NCBI GenBank assembly: GCA_947650285.1
Contig: CANTFL010001198.1
Span: forward strand, 310,001-374,000
Direction of reading: 5' to 3'
Origin: Hyaloperonospora brassicae
Taxonomy: Eukaryota; Oomycota; Peronosporomycetes; Peronosporales; Peronosporaceae
DNA: 64,000 nucleotides
Shown: in pieces, positions 1 through 11,195 of the stretch
Position numbering within the stretch: position 1 is the stretch's first letter
Layout: every line of letters begins with the position of its first letter
Notes under the pieces: generated by a model
What the model was told of the DNA's origin: nothing
Databases searched by the model: none
What the model saw: only the letters and a program-made list of their open reading frames with translations
Position numbers and translations under genes: made by a program

Positions 1-199
1 TCGGATCGACGCAACGGGTATATGGCCACGGCTACGGATCGCGCTCAGAAGCCGGATCGACACAATGTGTACCTGGCTACCGCTGTGAATCTCGCTCAGA
101 ACACGGGAGACCCACTTATTCAAAGTGATCAAGTCGACCGCTATCGGCACTACGATCGTGGAAAGCCTTAAACAGTGTGTACGCACTGTGGGTCGAAGA

Positions 200-1342
200 G
201 ACATGACGATCGCGGATGTTGGAAGAGACTTACGTGTCAAAACTGTGAACGTAAGAGGCATCCTACGGACAAATGCTACTACGTTTGTTCCGTATGCAAA
301 ATCGTCCACGAATAAGAAAAATTGCCCGATGGAATAGTTTTACAACATGATCCTTCAGTGGTATGTCCCCACCAATCATGCAGGGATGTTGCCGGAACAA
401 GCCGAGAAGATGCTAAATCAGGACGCTCGCCAGATTTAATCTGGTACGAGCCGAGCTTGCTAGGCTCTGCCTATATGCATTTGTGAAGAGGAAGTTGGTC
501 GATGGAAGCGATGACGAGCAGGATGATCCACACAATACATGTGATTTTTCAAACTGTCTACATTCCATTTCGAGTGTTAGACGACATGATGAGTACGCCC
601 GATCGCCCACCAAGATGGAAATTGTATTAGCGCCGGGTGATTTAAGGAGATATTGGAATACCATATACCAGGAGAATGGTTCGAGCAACCTAAAGTGGCT
701 GGGAAGATCAATGACAAAAATGCCACAATGCTACTTGACTCGGGATCTGAGATCTCGATCGTGGTCACTGCCTTTGCTCGTAAAGTAGGGTGTGTCATTG
801 ACGCAAATCAGAAATAAGAGTGTGTGAGGATAGGTGAGAACACGTACATGGCAGAAGGAAGTACCACGATCAAGATCACGGTATATGGATCGCTGGTGTA
901 CTATTTTGATGTATGTTGGGTGATCAAGTCGGTGAAGAGGTGGTCCTGGGTATGTGCTTCATGGTACCCGCAGGTGTACGTCTGGAATTTTGCTGACGGG
1001 ACGCTGTTATTGCCAAATGAAGTAAAAATTCATCTAGCAGGACGCAGGCCTCTGTACGGATCACCCATGCAGCCGATCGTGACCCCAGAACAGCACTTGG
1101 TGCTACCGGTCGGTAGATTGACAAAGATAAGTATGGGCAATATCCAGTTCAACGCCAAGCTCTGGGTAAGGCGCGATCCTATATGGGTAACCACCGTAGC
1201 CACTGGGATAGGTCGGATCAAGTTCTTGCAGCCGACACATCTCAGTGATAAGGTAGTTACTCTCGATCGCGGACCGACCTTAGGCTGGATTATGGCTGCC
1301 GACATGGTGCCTCGATACCCAGGCCACGTCTCGGTTGGATAG
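200..1342 (+). pseudogene. Element A gag C-terminus and protease (broken)
   Basis: A CX2CX4HX4C zinc knuckle reads from 235 to 276, the nucleocapsid signature of Gypsy Gag, which binds the element RNA. A retropepsin active-site block (LLDSGSE followed by hydrophobics) lies at about 731-755. An open stretch then runs from 824 to 1,342. The pieces lie in different frames with stops between them, so no protease can be made from this copy. Assignment rests on the knuckle and the D-S-G triad. The stretch from about 1,343 to 2,100 is frame-broken and probably held the linker to the reverse transcriptase. Confidence 0.65.
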
Positions 1343-2108
1343 CGACTGTACAACAAGTGGCAGACACTAGCATTTGAAGCTACGACAGAAAAAGACGAAG
1401 AGCTGCCGCCCGAATATGCTGGCTCGCTTGTGGATCACCCGACTTACCCTACGCCAAAGAAGGTTTTAAAGTCTACCGAAAGAGAATAATAGATCAATGG
1501 ACAGCCCGATCCGAGACAAGAAAGTTGTTCCACGTGTGGAGCCAATACCACGTGTCGCTAACACGATCGAGGAGACGGAAGGATGCGATCGAGTACCCGA
1601 GAGGCCAATGGAAGGGGGTGAAGCGAATAAGGACAGGAATATCGATCGCACGACGGATCGCGTGACGTGACGTGATCGATGACCTACAAGTGGGTCATCG
1701 ATCAACAAGCATGCTGCCTGTGGATAACAGGATTCATGAACAAGCGACAAACGACGGAGCAAGTGATCAGTCCAAGAAAGAGGCCGGACCTTCACCGGAT
1801 GTAAATATCGATGAAGAGTCATTTCCGGAGGATGACCACATCGCGGGAGAGCCGGATGTCTATACTGATCGTCATGAAAGTGGAGCACTGTACACCGAAG
1901 ACGTGGATTAATACATGGCGGTATTGCCTGATATTGTTACGCCTACTGCCGAAGTTACGCTTAACGATATTCAGGAAGGCGATCCAGACCTTTAGCTGAC
2001 TGATGACCAGGAACGATTACGACAACTGATCTGGAAAACGAGAACCTTGTTATTGGTAAAGGGAACGCACTCCCTCCAGCCACACGAGGGGCGATATGCG
2101 ATATTGAC

Positions 2109-2710
2109 GTGGGAGGAGCGAGTTCGATTGCGCAAAGAGTACGGCCAGTAGCGCCCAAGTTTCGTGAAATACTAGCGAATTTGATCAAAGGACTACTATT
2201 AGCCAAGATTATTCAACCTTCCACATACCCATGGGCTTTGCCGATCGTCGTTGTCATTAAAAAGGATGGCGAAGACATTCAATTGTGTATCGACTGTCGG
2301 CGAGTAAATCAACTAACTAGGCTGATGGTATATCCAGTGCCATTGATCAGCGACCTATTACAAGACATGGACAAAGCGTTTTGGTATTGCTCACTGGATA
2401 TGGCAAGCGGGGTATGGGTGGTGGAGATCAAAGGAACAAGCAAGAAGTATTTCCGCATTCATTATGCCATCAGGCTTGTTTGAATGCTTAAATATGCCGT
2501 TCGGGTTAGAGAATTCTCTGCAAATTTACCAACGCCTGATCGACAATGCATTGTATGGATATTTGAAGATCGGTGCGGATCTAGACGCCTCCTCTACGTA
2601 GCCGTTTCAAACAAATCGATGTGCTTACAGAATGGATGCCGGGAACCAGTCAGAAACCTTCTGTACTAGGTCAAATATCGGTCATCGATGATATAGTGTC
2701 AGCTACATCG
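2109..2710 (+). pseudogene. Element A reverse transcriptase fragment
   Basis: The open stretch 2,109-2,483 reads as the fingers and palm of a Gypsy reverse transcriptase: the early motif ending in VIKKDG, the CIDCRRVNQLT block, the YPVPLISDLL block and the SLDMASG block carrying the first catalytic Asp. The frame then breaks, and 2,484-2,670 continues with the thumb-side sequence in another frame. The Y-x-DD box is not recoverable in one frame, although the region around 2,690 still resembles it. Function is lost. Base composition, rich in GATC, matches the rest of element A. Confidence 0.8.
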
Positions 2711-3299
2711 TGAACCCCTTATACAAAAAGTAGAAGAATTGCTTAGTGTATGCGACAAGTGAAATTTGTCAATCAGCATGACCAAAAGTGTTTGGGGACG
2801 GCGCAAGGTGGATTATCTCGGTCATCAAGTACCACTCGATGGATTGGAAGCCTATTCAAAGGATCTCGGATCGCTGGTCAATATTACGCTTCCCTGAACA
2901 CGACGGTCGATGCAGTCGTTTTTAGGAAGTTTAAATCACTACAGCCGATTCATTGAAGACTTTGCTATATACTCATCAGTGCTCTACGAACTACGCTAAG
3001 CAGATTTCCACGAAATCCGCCGCATGGATAAGACGGAATCGCCTACACGGAATGATAAAAGGGTTGACGATCGGAAGTGTCGAGGAGACAGCGATCCAAA
3101 TCGTATCGAGGTTACAGGGGCGATCCAAAAGTGGACGATCGCAAAGATCAAGGTGACAGCGCTCCAGATCATGTCTGTGTAGCAGGGGAGATCCAGCGTT
3201 TTCCTGTGTTACAGGAGGCGACCTGACCTCCACGGACAGAAGTCGATGGGGAAAACGAGGATTTCATTCACTATGTTGAAGGATAAGATCTCTAAAATT

Positions 3300-4300
3300 C
3301 CGATGTTTAAACATTTTGATCCGGATCGCCCTCCAGTTATCGTGGTCTAGCCAGCAAATGGGCAGTATCTGTAGCTTTGCTACAAGAATACGACGAAACA
3401 TACTGGCCCGTAACGTTCACAAGCCGAACGCTAAAACCCAAAGATATTAACTACGGATAGGTGTAAAAAGCGGTTTAAGCTCTGCTGCGCATCCTGGATA
3501 TCGGCTACACTATGTTGGTATCACGAGAAATGAAGGTACTCATGCTTCATTCGACGTTGGCCTGGCTGGTACAATCTTCAGGCTTGAATGGGAGGTTAGG
3601 GAGATGAGCGGCGTTGTTATAAAACTAAATTCTAGAGATGAAGAAGTTTTAAAAGGAAGAAGATGAGATCCTGGGTACTCTCGCCGCCAGCATAACCCCG
3701 CGCGAAGAAGTCGACGATATGTTGATCGCGATCGTTCTTTAAAAACAGCCGAAAGATACTATAAGCATGCCCCCACCAACGAAGGAGAAGGTGAAAGTCT
3801 TTGGGTGGTCAGTTTTGATAGATCGGCCCGTGCCAAACGGAAAGGCGGGGCATAAAGCGCAATAGTATGGAAGCTCTTAGAGTGGAAGATAGTGACTGCT
3901 GCAGCCGAATATGCGACGGACTTGACTGTGAACCAGGCTGAATACCGTGGATTGCTACCAGGTTTTGATTTTTTTGGCCGATAAAACGCGGTGTCGTATC
4001 ATCATTTGCGGCTATTAGAGCTTATTTATCCGGCAGATGCGTGGAGAAATCGATTGCAAAGCACCCGGATTGCAGTTGCTACGTCCTTAAGCTATGGAAA
4101 AGCTCCGACCTTGACCGATCCACGAATTCCTACAATGAAGAGAGAATGGAATCAAAGTGCCTATCGACTGGCAAGCTAGTCTATGCAACAAGATCAGGGC
4201 TCAATAGCTCTATACGATCAAGATCGTCAGGATTTATGTTCGTTGAACCAGTTAGACGAGTTGTTGACGCCCAAAAGTGTCGATCGGGTCGTTAAATATC
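3300..4300 (+). pseudogene. Element A tandem RNase H domains (degenerate)
   Basis: About 3,345-3,460 encodes the retroviral-type RNase H start (ASKWAVSVALLQEYDE, then YWPVTFTSRTLKPKDINYG). A second, different RNase H follows: at 3,811-3,860 a block reading SFDRSARAKRKGG, at about 3,905-3,970 a block ending in NQAEYRGLLPGFD, and further similarity to 4,290. The FD and E-x-E-Y-R-G-L-L motifs are those of the acquired RNase HI domain of oomycete and plant Gypsy elements. Several in-frame stops (for example TAA near 3,853) show that this is a relic. The identification is motif-based. Confidence 0.75.
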
Positions 4301-4346
4301 TGCCGTTATTAGATCAGCCGTAAGGAGACGACGATCATCTGAAGTA

Positions 4347-5960
4347 ATGCAAGACGAAGTCGTTCAGATGATCAGAATTGAGAGAATTATTCAAGCACAG
4401 GAAGAGAAGAGTTGGATTGTCTACCTGAAGGAATTTCTAATCGGGGACATAACGAAGCTGAGTTTCGAAGAAGCGAAACTATATGCTCCGATCGCGTCCA
4501 AACATGGAGTAGACCAGAGCGGATTATAGTTTGTCTGTCCTCGACCAACGGAAGATCCGTATAATAGGGTGCAGTTGGTTCGTTTAGTGATACCAGAACT
4601 ACTGCAGCCAGATTTCCTACATCACTACCACACCAGTCTGGAGGGCGGCCACCAATGGATAGGCCGAACGTACCAACGAATCCGGTCTAACTTTCTTTGG
4701 GAGTACTCTATCGGAGTGTCCAGCGTTATGTAGGAGAATGTGTTGATTGCACGACGGGAAAAGAAAAACCTGTCTTTCGCGGCGAATCTCCCGGGTAATG
4801 TCCAAGCCACTTGCCCGTTTCAAATAATCGCGATGGATCACATACCGTCACTACTGCGATTTTTTAAACACAGAGCTGTTGTTGTGGGTGGATCTGTTCT
4901 CAGGCTACGTGACCTCCAAGGCGAGTCATCCAGAACTGATCAAACGATCGCTGGGAGTTACGAAGAGTGTGTGTTTCGTAGATTTGAGGCCAGTGAAGTG
5001 ATCCGCCATGATCGAGAGCCAGGATTCATGTCTGATTTCTTCCGAGCGTTCAACCGGATCGCAGGGCAGAAACAGCGTGCTACTTTGGCATATCGACCCC
5101 AAGCGAATGGAACAGCAGAAAGAATGGTGCAGACCTTGACGAGGGCGTTAGAGATGTACGTTACGGATACTTACCAGAAGGATTGGGACAAGTACGCAGA
5201 GAGGTTGACGTTAGCCATCAATACGGCAGAGGATCGTGTACGAGGAGATATTCCATTCTACCTGATCCACGGTTGGGACCCACGATCTACGCTGGAAGCG
5301 ACTTTGCCTCTGGGAAGCACCAAACGACGGGACCAAGATCCAAGAAGATGGCGTTACCATATACAACGTCATTACCAGAAAGCAAGAGAAGCCGTAAACG
5401 ATCGTCTTCGAATCGCAGTCCAAGATCGGGCCGACCGACACAATACTGAGGAAGGATCACACGATATCGAGTTTGTGTCGCAAGTATGGCTTTATTTGGA
5501 TCGAATGAACGAAGGACATGCACGAAAGTTGGCACAAATGTGGCATGGGACATTCCGGGTAAAGGAACTTTGCGGAAGACACGCGGTGCGGTTGGAAATT
5601 TTGGCTACTTTGTATTAATTATACCCACTGGTACATATATCAACGCTTTAGTGAGTAAAGAACTTCTTGTATCGGCCGAGAAATTAGCTGAAAGTTGAGG
5701 AGGCGGATCGGCTATATTTTGACGAAGTCATGCTGCCAGAAGGCAGCTGGGAGCGCACATTAGATGAATGTGAATTTGAAGTCGCGAAGATAATGGATGT
5801 GAAATCCGGCAGGAATCCCTTTTTGGAAGGATACTACGCCAGTATCAGGTGCAGTGGAAGGAGTCTGGTGATCCGACATGGATAGACGAGGAAGAATTGA
5901 ACTGTGGAGCCTTGCTGCAAGAGTTCGATCGCAATCGGGTCAGCTAGAATTGCTTCGAGG
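4347..5960 (+). pseudogene. Element A integrase and chromodomain
   Basis: The zinc-binding HHCC start is at about 4,618-4,760 (HYHTSLEGGHQ), frame-broken before 4,740. The 4,740-5,618 frame is open for 292 codons and carries the catalytic core: Asp in IAMDHIPS, Asp in VIRHDREPGF and Glu in ANGTAERM, so the D-D-E triad is still visible. The C-terminal WLYLDR...GTFRVKELCG block is the GPF/Y-type tail. A broken stretch at 5,700-5,960 resembles a chromodomain, which in this group targets integration to particular chromatin. This is the longest intact frame in element A. Confidence 0.85.
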
Positions 5961-6596
5961 GTACGCAATCACACGAAGCAGCGTTAAATGAATAATCGAT
6001 GGGTCGAATTGTAATCGGCCTGCAAGAATGTTGCAGATGAATTACTGGGGTAGAAGTGACGTATTGCGATCCAAAGTATTGGAGCCCAATCACAGTGAGA
6101 GTATATGAAAGGGCAAATGCGATGAATTTGTGTGACGATCGACGAAGTCAATGAAAATGGAGATGTATTGGAAGATTGAATGAAGAGACTGTCTGAATCG
6201 CTACGGACTACTTCGAGATAAACTTACCAGTCATACGGGCGATCGACGACCCGGGATGACCCTCATTGCGGGATCGAAACTGGTCGCGCCATGGGTTCAG
6301 CTGAATCCAAAAGCATCAAAGCTGAGATCAGGTTGGTAATGTTCCTGATGCGGATTGCCAAGACCCGGATACCAAGGACGCATCTCGACCGGAGTAAGGA
6401 GATGCATGAAGAAAGGATCAATGAACAAGTCCAGGTCACCGTGTCTGTCGGTCATCCCCTGAAGGATGAAACGCAACTGCTTCTTCCGCCAAGGTGCGGA
6501 TCGCGATCGCAGCTGTTTTCGCTGCTGGTATAGCTGCGCCAGCTCCGGATCGCGATCGCGCTGCTTTATCGGCAGAAATATGGGGTGGGTAGCTTC

Positions 6597-8576
6597 TTAC
6601 AGAACCTGTCGATGCCGGGTATCGAAGTCGCGATTAACGGACACCAACTCCGCGAACCAGCCGGTTGCGTGAAAAGATACTGGAGTGGCTTGGCTCGGAT
6701 AGTGGTTCCAAGGCTCTTGCTGGTATAGTGCCAATACTTGGGCCGAGGTGACCAGCCGTGGAATCCACTCTAATTCAGGCGGAGCAGCTTTGGATCGGGG
6801 AACGGTGGGTGATGAAAAGATATACCCTTTCTGCCGTGTCAAATGCTTGAATAGGGTATCCACGTCCAGCTCTGCCACGTAGGTCAAGCTGACACGACGG
6901 GCCGACCAGGGCTGTACGTGTTGATAGGACCAGGGTATCAGATCGCGGTATCTGGGGGAAAATGATCGCGAGGTACCCAGGTCAGGGCCGAACGGTCGTA
7001 CTCAGCTGGCTGAAGTTGGGCATTCTAGGCATCCGGCGCGTCGATGGTCATGCTGAACGGTCCATCGTAGTCACTCGATGCTTCGGCAAAGAGACCCACC
7101 TTCTCGACTGGGCGCTTTGCAGGCGGTTCGGATACACTAGAAAGTGGGGGCGACCCAGACTTGGGACTAAGGAAATCCACTGGAATTGGGGCAGGCGTCG
7201 ATCCATCAAGAGGCGGAGCATTGCTCGACAATACACGGCGCCGCAACGAAGAGTGCGATCTAGACAAGGCGACCAGAGTATCTTGTTCAGAAGAGTCGAG
7301 TGGCTCTGTATCGGAGAGCGGCGGATCGCTGGTCGGAAGCTTCTGGGCCCGCTTACTTCTGGTTTGTCTGGCGGATCGTTTTCTACTCGCGGTGCCTTAA
7401 GTTGACGAAGTTTGTGCAGATCCTGAATGGCTATGGACTCGTCAGAGCAAGCTATCTGGAAGATCTCGTAGAGACGTGGGGTGTTCCATCAGATCCGGAA
7501 TATTTGGCAGATCACATGGTCCAGTGGATCGCGGGAACTCACCGGCTGACTTGGCCGAAGGGTATCCACCGATTCCGTTCCAGATAGCTTCATCTTCGCG
7601 GCGCGGGGACGCTCGACCGGGAGATTGGGATTTGTGGACCTAGATCGCTTTCCGGTTGGTGGGGTAGAGGAAGCCGTAGACGGGACATTTGAAGGAAGGC
7701 GAGGCAATCCATAATCCAATTGAGTCAGATGAGTCCAAATTACGTCGCGATCGCGAACGGCCGAGAGACACTTCTATTCCCATCGCGATGCTTCACTGAT
7801 TAGACGATTCACCTGGGCGTCCCGATTTGCGAGGTCCGATCGAAGCTGTTGCAGCTCCTCCTCTACGCTATCGTGTGCGCGGAGGCGGTCAGGATATGTC
7901 TTCAACATTTCTTCCAATGATACTCTGGACGTGTCAAGGTTCTTGTCCACTTTGTAGAAGAGTTGCTTGTTCTTGGATGCCTTGGTCGTTGCAGCTTGGA
8001 GATCTCCGCTCGAATTCTGTCCGCAGCAGCCAGGCGAGAATTCAACTCTTCCACATGCTGTTGGGCGATGAACGATTCACGGATTTGCCAATCCTCTTCT
8101 TGTTTTAATTTCATTTCGGCTTCTAAGAGAGCCGTATTGAATTCTCGGATCATGTTATCTTGACCCAATCGTCTTGCTAGCTCCGTCTGAAACCCGCGCG
8201 ACCTCTCAATCAAGTCCTGGCGATCGGTCCAGATGCCGAGATAATGCTCTTGGACATAGATCGCCAAGCTCGGGATGATCTCGACGTACGTTCTCAATTC
8301 CGTTTGCAAACGGTCGACCTGCCGTTTGTCATCCCGACATACTTCCTCCAAAGAGTGATAATCTGCAAAAACCGCGTCCTGAAGATCCAGTTGATCGTAG
8401 AGTGCCGCGATCCCCGCAGTCAAAGTGTCGCGATATACCAATGATGCAGCGCCCACCCGAGAAGAAGGCAACACGGCATGCCTTCCGCGAGTCGAAACCG
8501 CCAGTAGAGGGGTCCGTGGGATCAGGTTATCAGCCTCCGATCTGGAAGGTGCGGAAGAGTCAGGATCCATAAGCAT
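6597..8576 (-). pseudogene. Element A antisense coiled-coil ORF (broken)
   Basis: This ORF lies opposite to pol, downstream of the chromodomain. The best-kept part, 7,902-8,576 (first ATG 8,576), is rich in Leu, Glu, Arg and Gln in heptad-like spacing and should form a long coiled coil. After a frame break the coil continues to about 7,780 (a segment with EEELQQLRSDLANRD). Ser/Pro-rich and basic stretches follow (7,489-7,719; 7,025-7,267), then a tail to 6,597. I do not recognise the family. Its position, between pol and the 3' LTR on the opposite strand, matches the antisense ORFs of elements B, C and D, so it is probably a genuine element gene, not a shadow. Confidence 0.55.
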
Positions 8577-9149
8577 TGTGGGTGCACAGTCGATCGACAC
8601 TGTATGTCGACCGCCGGTGCCGGGGATGATTGTGGAGAAGTGCAGAAGAATAATGTTGGAAAGTGTGAATCGCGCCTACCGCATTAAGTTTGAGATCGAT
8701 TTGATTGGTGGACTGCGCTCGGAGATAGGCCCGTTGGTACGAAAGATGGGATCACACGACTGAATGACAGAAAATGACTGTGTGAATTATGCAGATAAAA
8801 TTACCTAACGGTCATGAAGGAGTATAGTCAAGGATCGATTAATGACCGATCACGACCCGCGATCAATGGTTTGGATCACTAAGTTACAAGGAACGGATCG
8901 CTGAAGGGCTGAACATCAACTGGAGTACTGGATCGCTGACGACAATGGAAAAGAGGTGAATATGGAAGCAGACTGGAGAAGTGGATCGTCAAAATCATCA
9001 AGCATGCGAGGTCTCAAAAGTAACGGCGATCGGATGGTGGATGCCCAATCAGAGACTCGAAAGATTAATCACGATCCACCGTGGATGTGTAATTCTTGAT
9101 TGTGTGTACACCTCATTGTCTGGACACATATTTGTGTGGATCATATACC

Positions 9150-9300
9150 GCGATCCGCTACCCAAGCGATCCACCCCGAGCGATCCACTATCCGAGCGAT
9201 CCACTATCCGAGCGATCTACTATCCGAGCGATCTACTATGGATTGATCCACCACCTAGCGATCCATTATGGAGCGATCCACTACCTAGCGATCCTCTACG
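9150..9300. repeat. Short GATC-containing tandem repeats, possible LTR part of element A
   Basis: About nine imperfect units of roughly 15-17 bp with core AGCGATCCACTATCCG run across this stretch. A comparable array with a different unit (GAGATCGCGAT-TCAAC) sits at 15,655-15,740, and both are followed by a related roughly 500-bp segment. They may be U3 tandem repeats of element A-type LTRs. Confidence 0.5.
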
Positions 9301-9439
9301 GAGTATCTGCTGTGGACCACATGATGCACGAGGTGAATTACATACACAGACGATACGCAACAGTTATCTAGCGAACCGATAGGCATAGTCATACGATTTG
9401 GATTTGGTCGGCTGACATAATACAGAATTGAATTTGCAA

Positions 9440-9935
9440 CGAAAGACACGCGTCGACCTCTTCCTGGCAGTATCTTTGGCCTCCTGTTGAATAGAGAGTC
9501 ACCCGCGTCTTAGCGTACTTCGCCCTTGGATTGTTTGGCCAGGCGGAACGTCTTTTTTCACCACCCCCCTCAACTGCGATAGGACGCAATGAACCCTACG
9601 GTTCAAATTCAAGATCGCAAGACGGCTCAAGTGGTCAGAAGGCTCGCGCATAAAGTATCACCCTTCAACAAAGACAACTCTGGGAATGCGCCCAAGTGTA
9701 CTTGAGACCGGGTGAAGAATTTCACTTGATCCACCCCACGTTTGACCGGGGGAAGCATTTCCACCCGATCAACCCCTATCCATAAACCGGTCAAGTTCAG
9801 CTTTATCTCAAGTCCACCAAGAAGAGCGCAACTCGCCCCACCGACGGGCACACAAGATGAGCAAGAACATACATAACACGGAATCGGGGTGACCCATCCG
9901 TTAGTCGGCCGTCCGGGCGCCAGTAGATAGTCGGG
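9440..9935 (+). repeat. Diverged repeat segment, copy 1 (related to 15,950-16,405)
   Basis: Blocks shared in the same order and orientation with 15,950-16,405 include CAACTGCGAT-GGACGCA, GCAAGATCGC-AGACGGCTCAA, GTCAGAAGGC-CGC and CCGACGGG, ending in TTAGTCGG-CGT. It is non-coding in both copies. It could be a degenerate LTR or leader of an element A-type copy. Confidence 0.5.
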
Positions 9936-9959
9936 ATCACAAGGAATTTGTGATCTTCA

Positions 9960-11173
9960 CTCCACCACAGAAGCATGACGGGGACGCAAGCATCGAGATT
10001 ACAGCGTTAGAATGTGTCCACGATGTCGTGTACGTGAACGGGATTTCACGAAGGCGACAATACTTTGAAGTCGCGATTCCACCTTGCGACGCGTCTTCGA
10101 TTACGAGGCTTCCAGTGTTATCCTAGAAGCATTTCCTACGTGACCTAAATAGAGGCACGGTGTAACAGGTATGCTTGGTCATCAATGAGGTGACCCCTGA
10201 GCTAAACAAGGAGCACATGACGCGTTCTCGAAGCGCTGAACAGAATTCAGCGCGTGAAGGAAGATTTATATCGCAGTCATGGGAGGCTCTGCGTGAGCCC
10301 GTTAACCCTGTCTACGGGATTGCTCGAGAGTATTCAGACGTGTTCCCGGACAAGATTCCAGCTATATTTTCTGCCTATCGTGATGTGCGGCACGATAATG
10401 ATCTCGTGCCAGGTTCAAAGTATTATGTGACCCCGCAGTGTCCGTTTCCTCGCGACTAGGTCGAGGCTATTGATGCATTATTTGAAGGTCGTCTCAAGGC
10501 GGGCCATGTTTGGGGAAGTATCTCACCACTCTCGAGCCCAACCTTCTCTGTAAAGAAGTCTACGGGAGGGTAGCGGATAGTGCATGCGTTTCAGAAGCTA
10601 AACGATGCCACTTTACTCGCGCAAACGCCCATCCCCAGGAAAGACATGGTGTTGAACTCCATGTCGGGAAGTGTCATCTTCAGCACCATCGGCCTGACCG
10701 ATGGCATCTACCAGATACTGATGCGACAGATCAACATACCACTCACAGCGATTAGTACACCAAGTGGTATGTTATGGGAGTGGCTAGTGATGCCGCAAAG
10801 ATTGAAGAACTCACCAGCCACTTTTAATCGTATGGTGTCTCAAGGGTTGGGACCGCTTCGAGACTTTGATCCAAGCTGCTTCGATGCCACTTTCATCCAC
10901 AGTCGCGCTGAGGGCAACCTCAGCGCTGTCCAAGCCCATCTTCAACACTTGAAACAGGTGTTTCAAGTCATGCGGGACAACAACAATTTGTATGCAAACT
11001 TAAAGAAATACGTATCCTGTGCACCGGAGATTCCGGCGCTGGGTTGCTATGTGAGCAAATCTGAGGTTAGAGTCGATTTAGAGAAGGTGTCGTCCATCTG
11101 TTATTGGCCAACACCCAAGAACCCTACGGAGTTACGTCAATGGCTTGGTCTAGTCAATTACTTGCCTAAATAA
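9960..11173 (+). pseudogene. Element B reverse transcriptase (broken, catalytic DD lost)
   Basis: Read across stops at 10,457 (TAG) and 10,571 (TAG) this is a Gypsy reverse transcriptase: DLVPGSKYYVTPQCPFPRD, then the block with [22 protein letters not shown], the D-G-I-Y-Q block, [12 protein letters not shown] and SPATFNRMV. At 10,877-10,894 the usual YxDD active site reads CFDATF, so the second catalytic Asp is Ala. The thumb continues to the stop at 11,171. Because the active site is lost, this copy could not reverse-transcribe even if the stops were read through. Confidence 0.85.
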
Positions 11174-11195
11174 ACCAATGATTACGCCGGATCTA

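Larger units (their letters stand above)
1..9380 (+). mobile_element. Element A: degenerate Ty3/Gypsy retrotransposon with two RNase H domains, 5' end outside window
   Basis: Remnants appear in Gypsy order on the + strand: gag zinc knuckle (235-276), retropepsin (about 707-815), reverse transcriptase (2,109-2,700), RNase H (about 3,330-3,600), a second RNase H of the kind called archaeal/plant-like (3,800-4,300), integrase (4,600-5,560) and a chromodomain tail (5,700-5,960). A dual-RNase H layout is known for oomycete and plant Gypsy lineages. Stops and frameshifts occur in every domain, so this copy is dead. The 3.4 kb beyond pol holds an antisense ORF (to 8,576) and a GATC-rich short-tandem region (9,150-9,300) that may belong to the 3' LTR; LTR borders could not be placed. 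The 5' LTR and most of gag lie left of the window. Confidence 0.85.
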
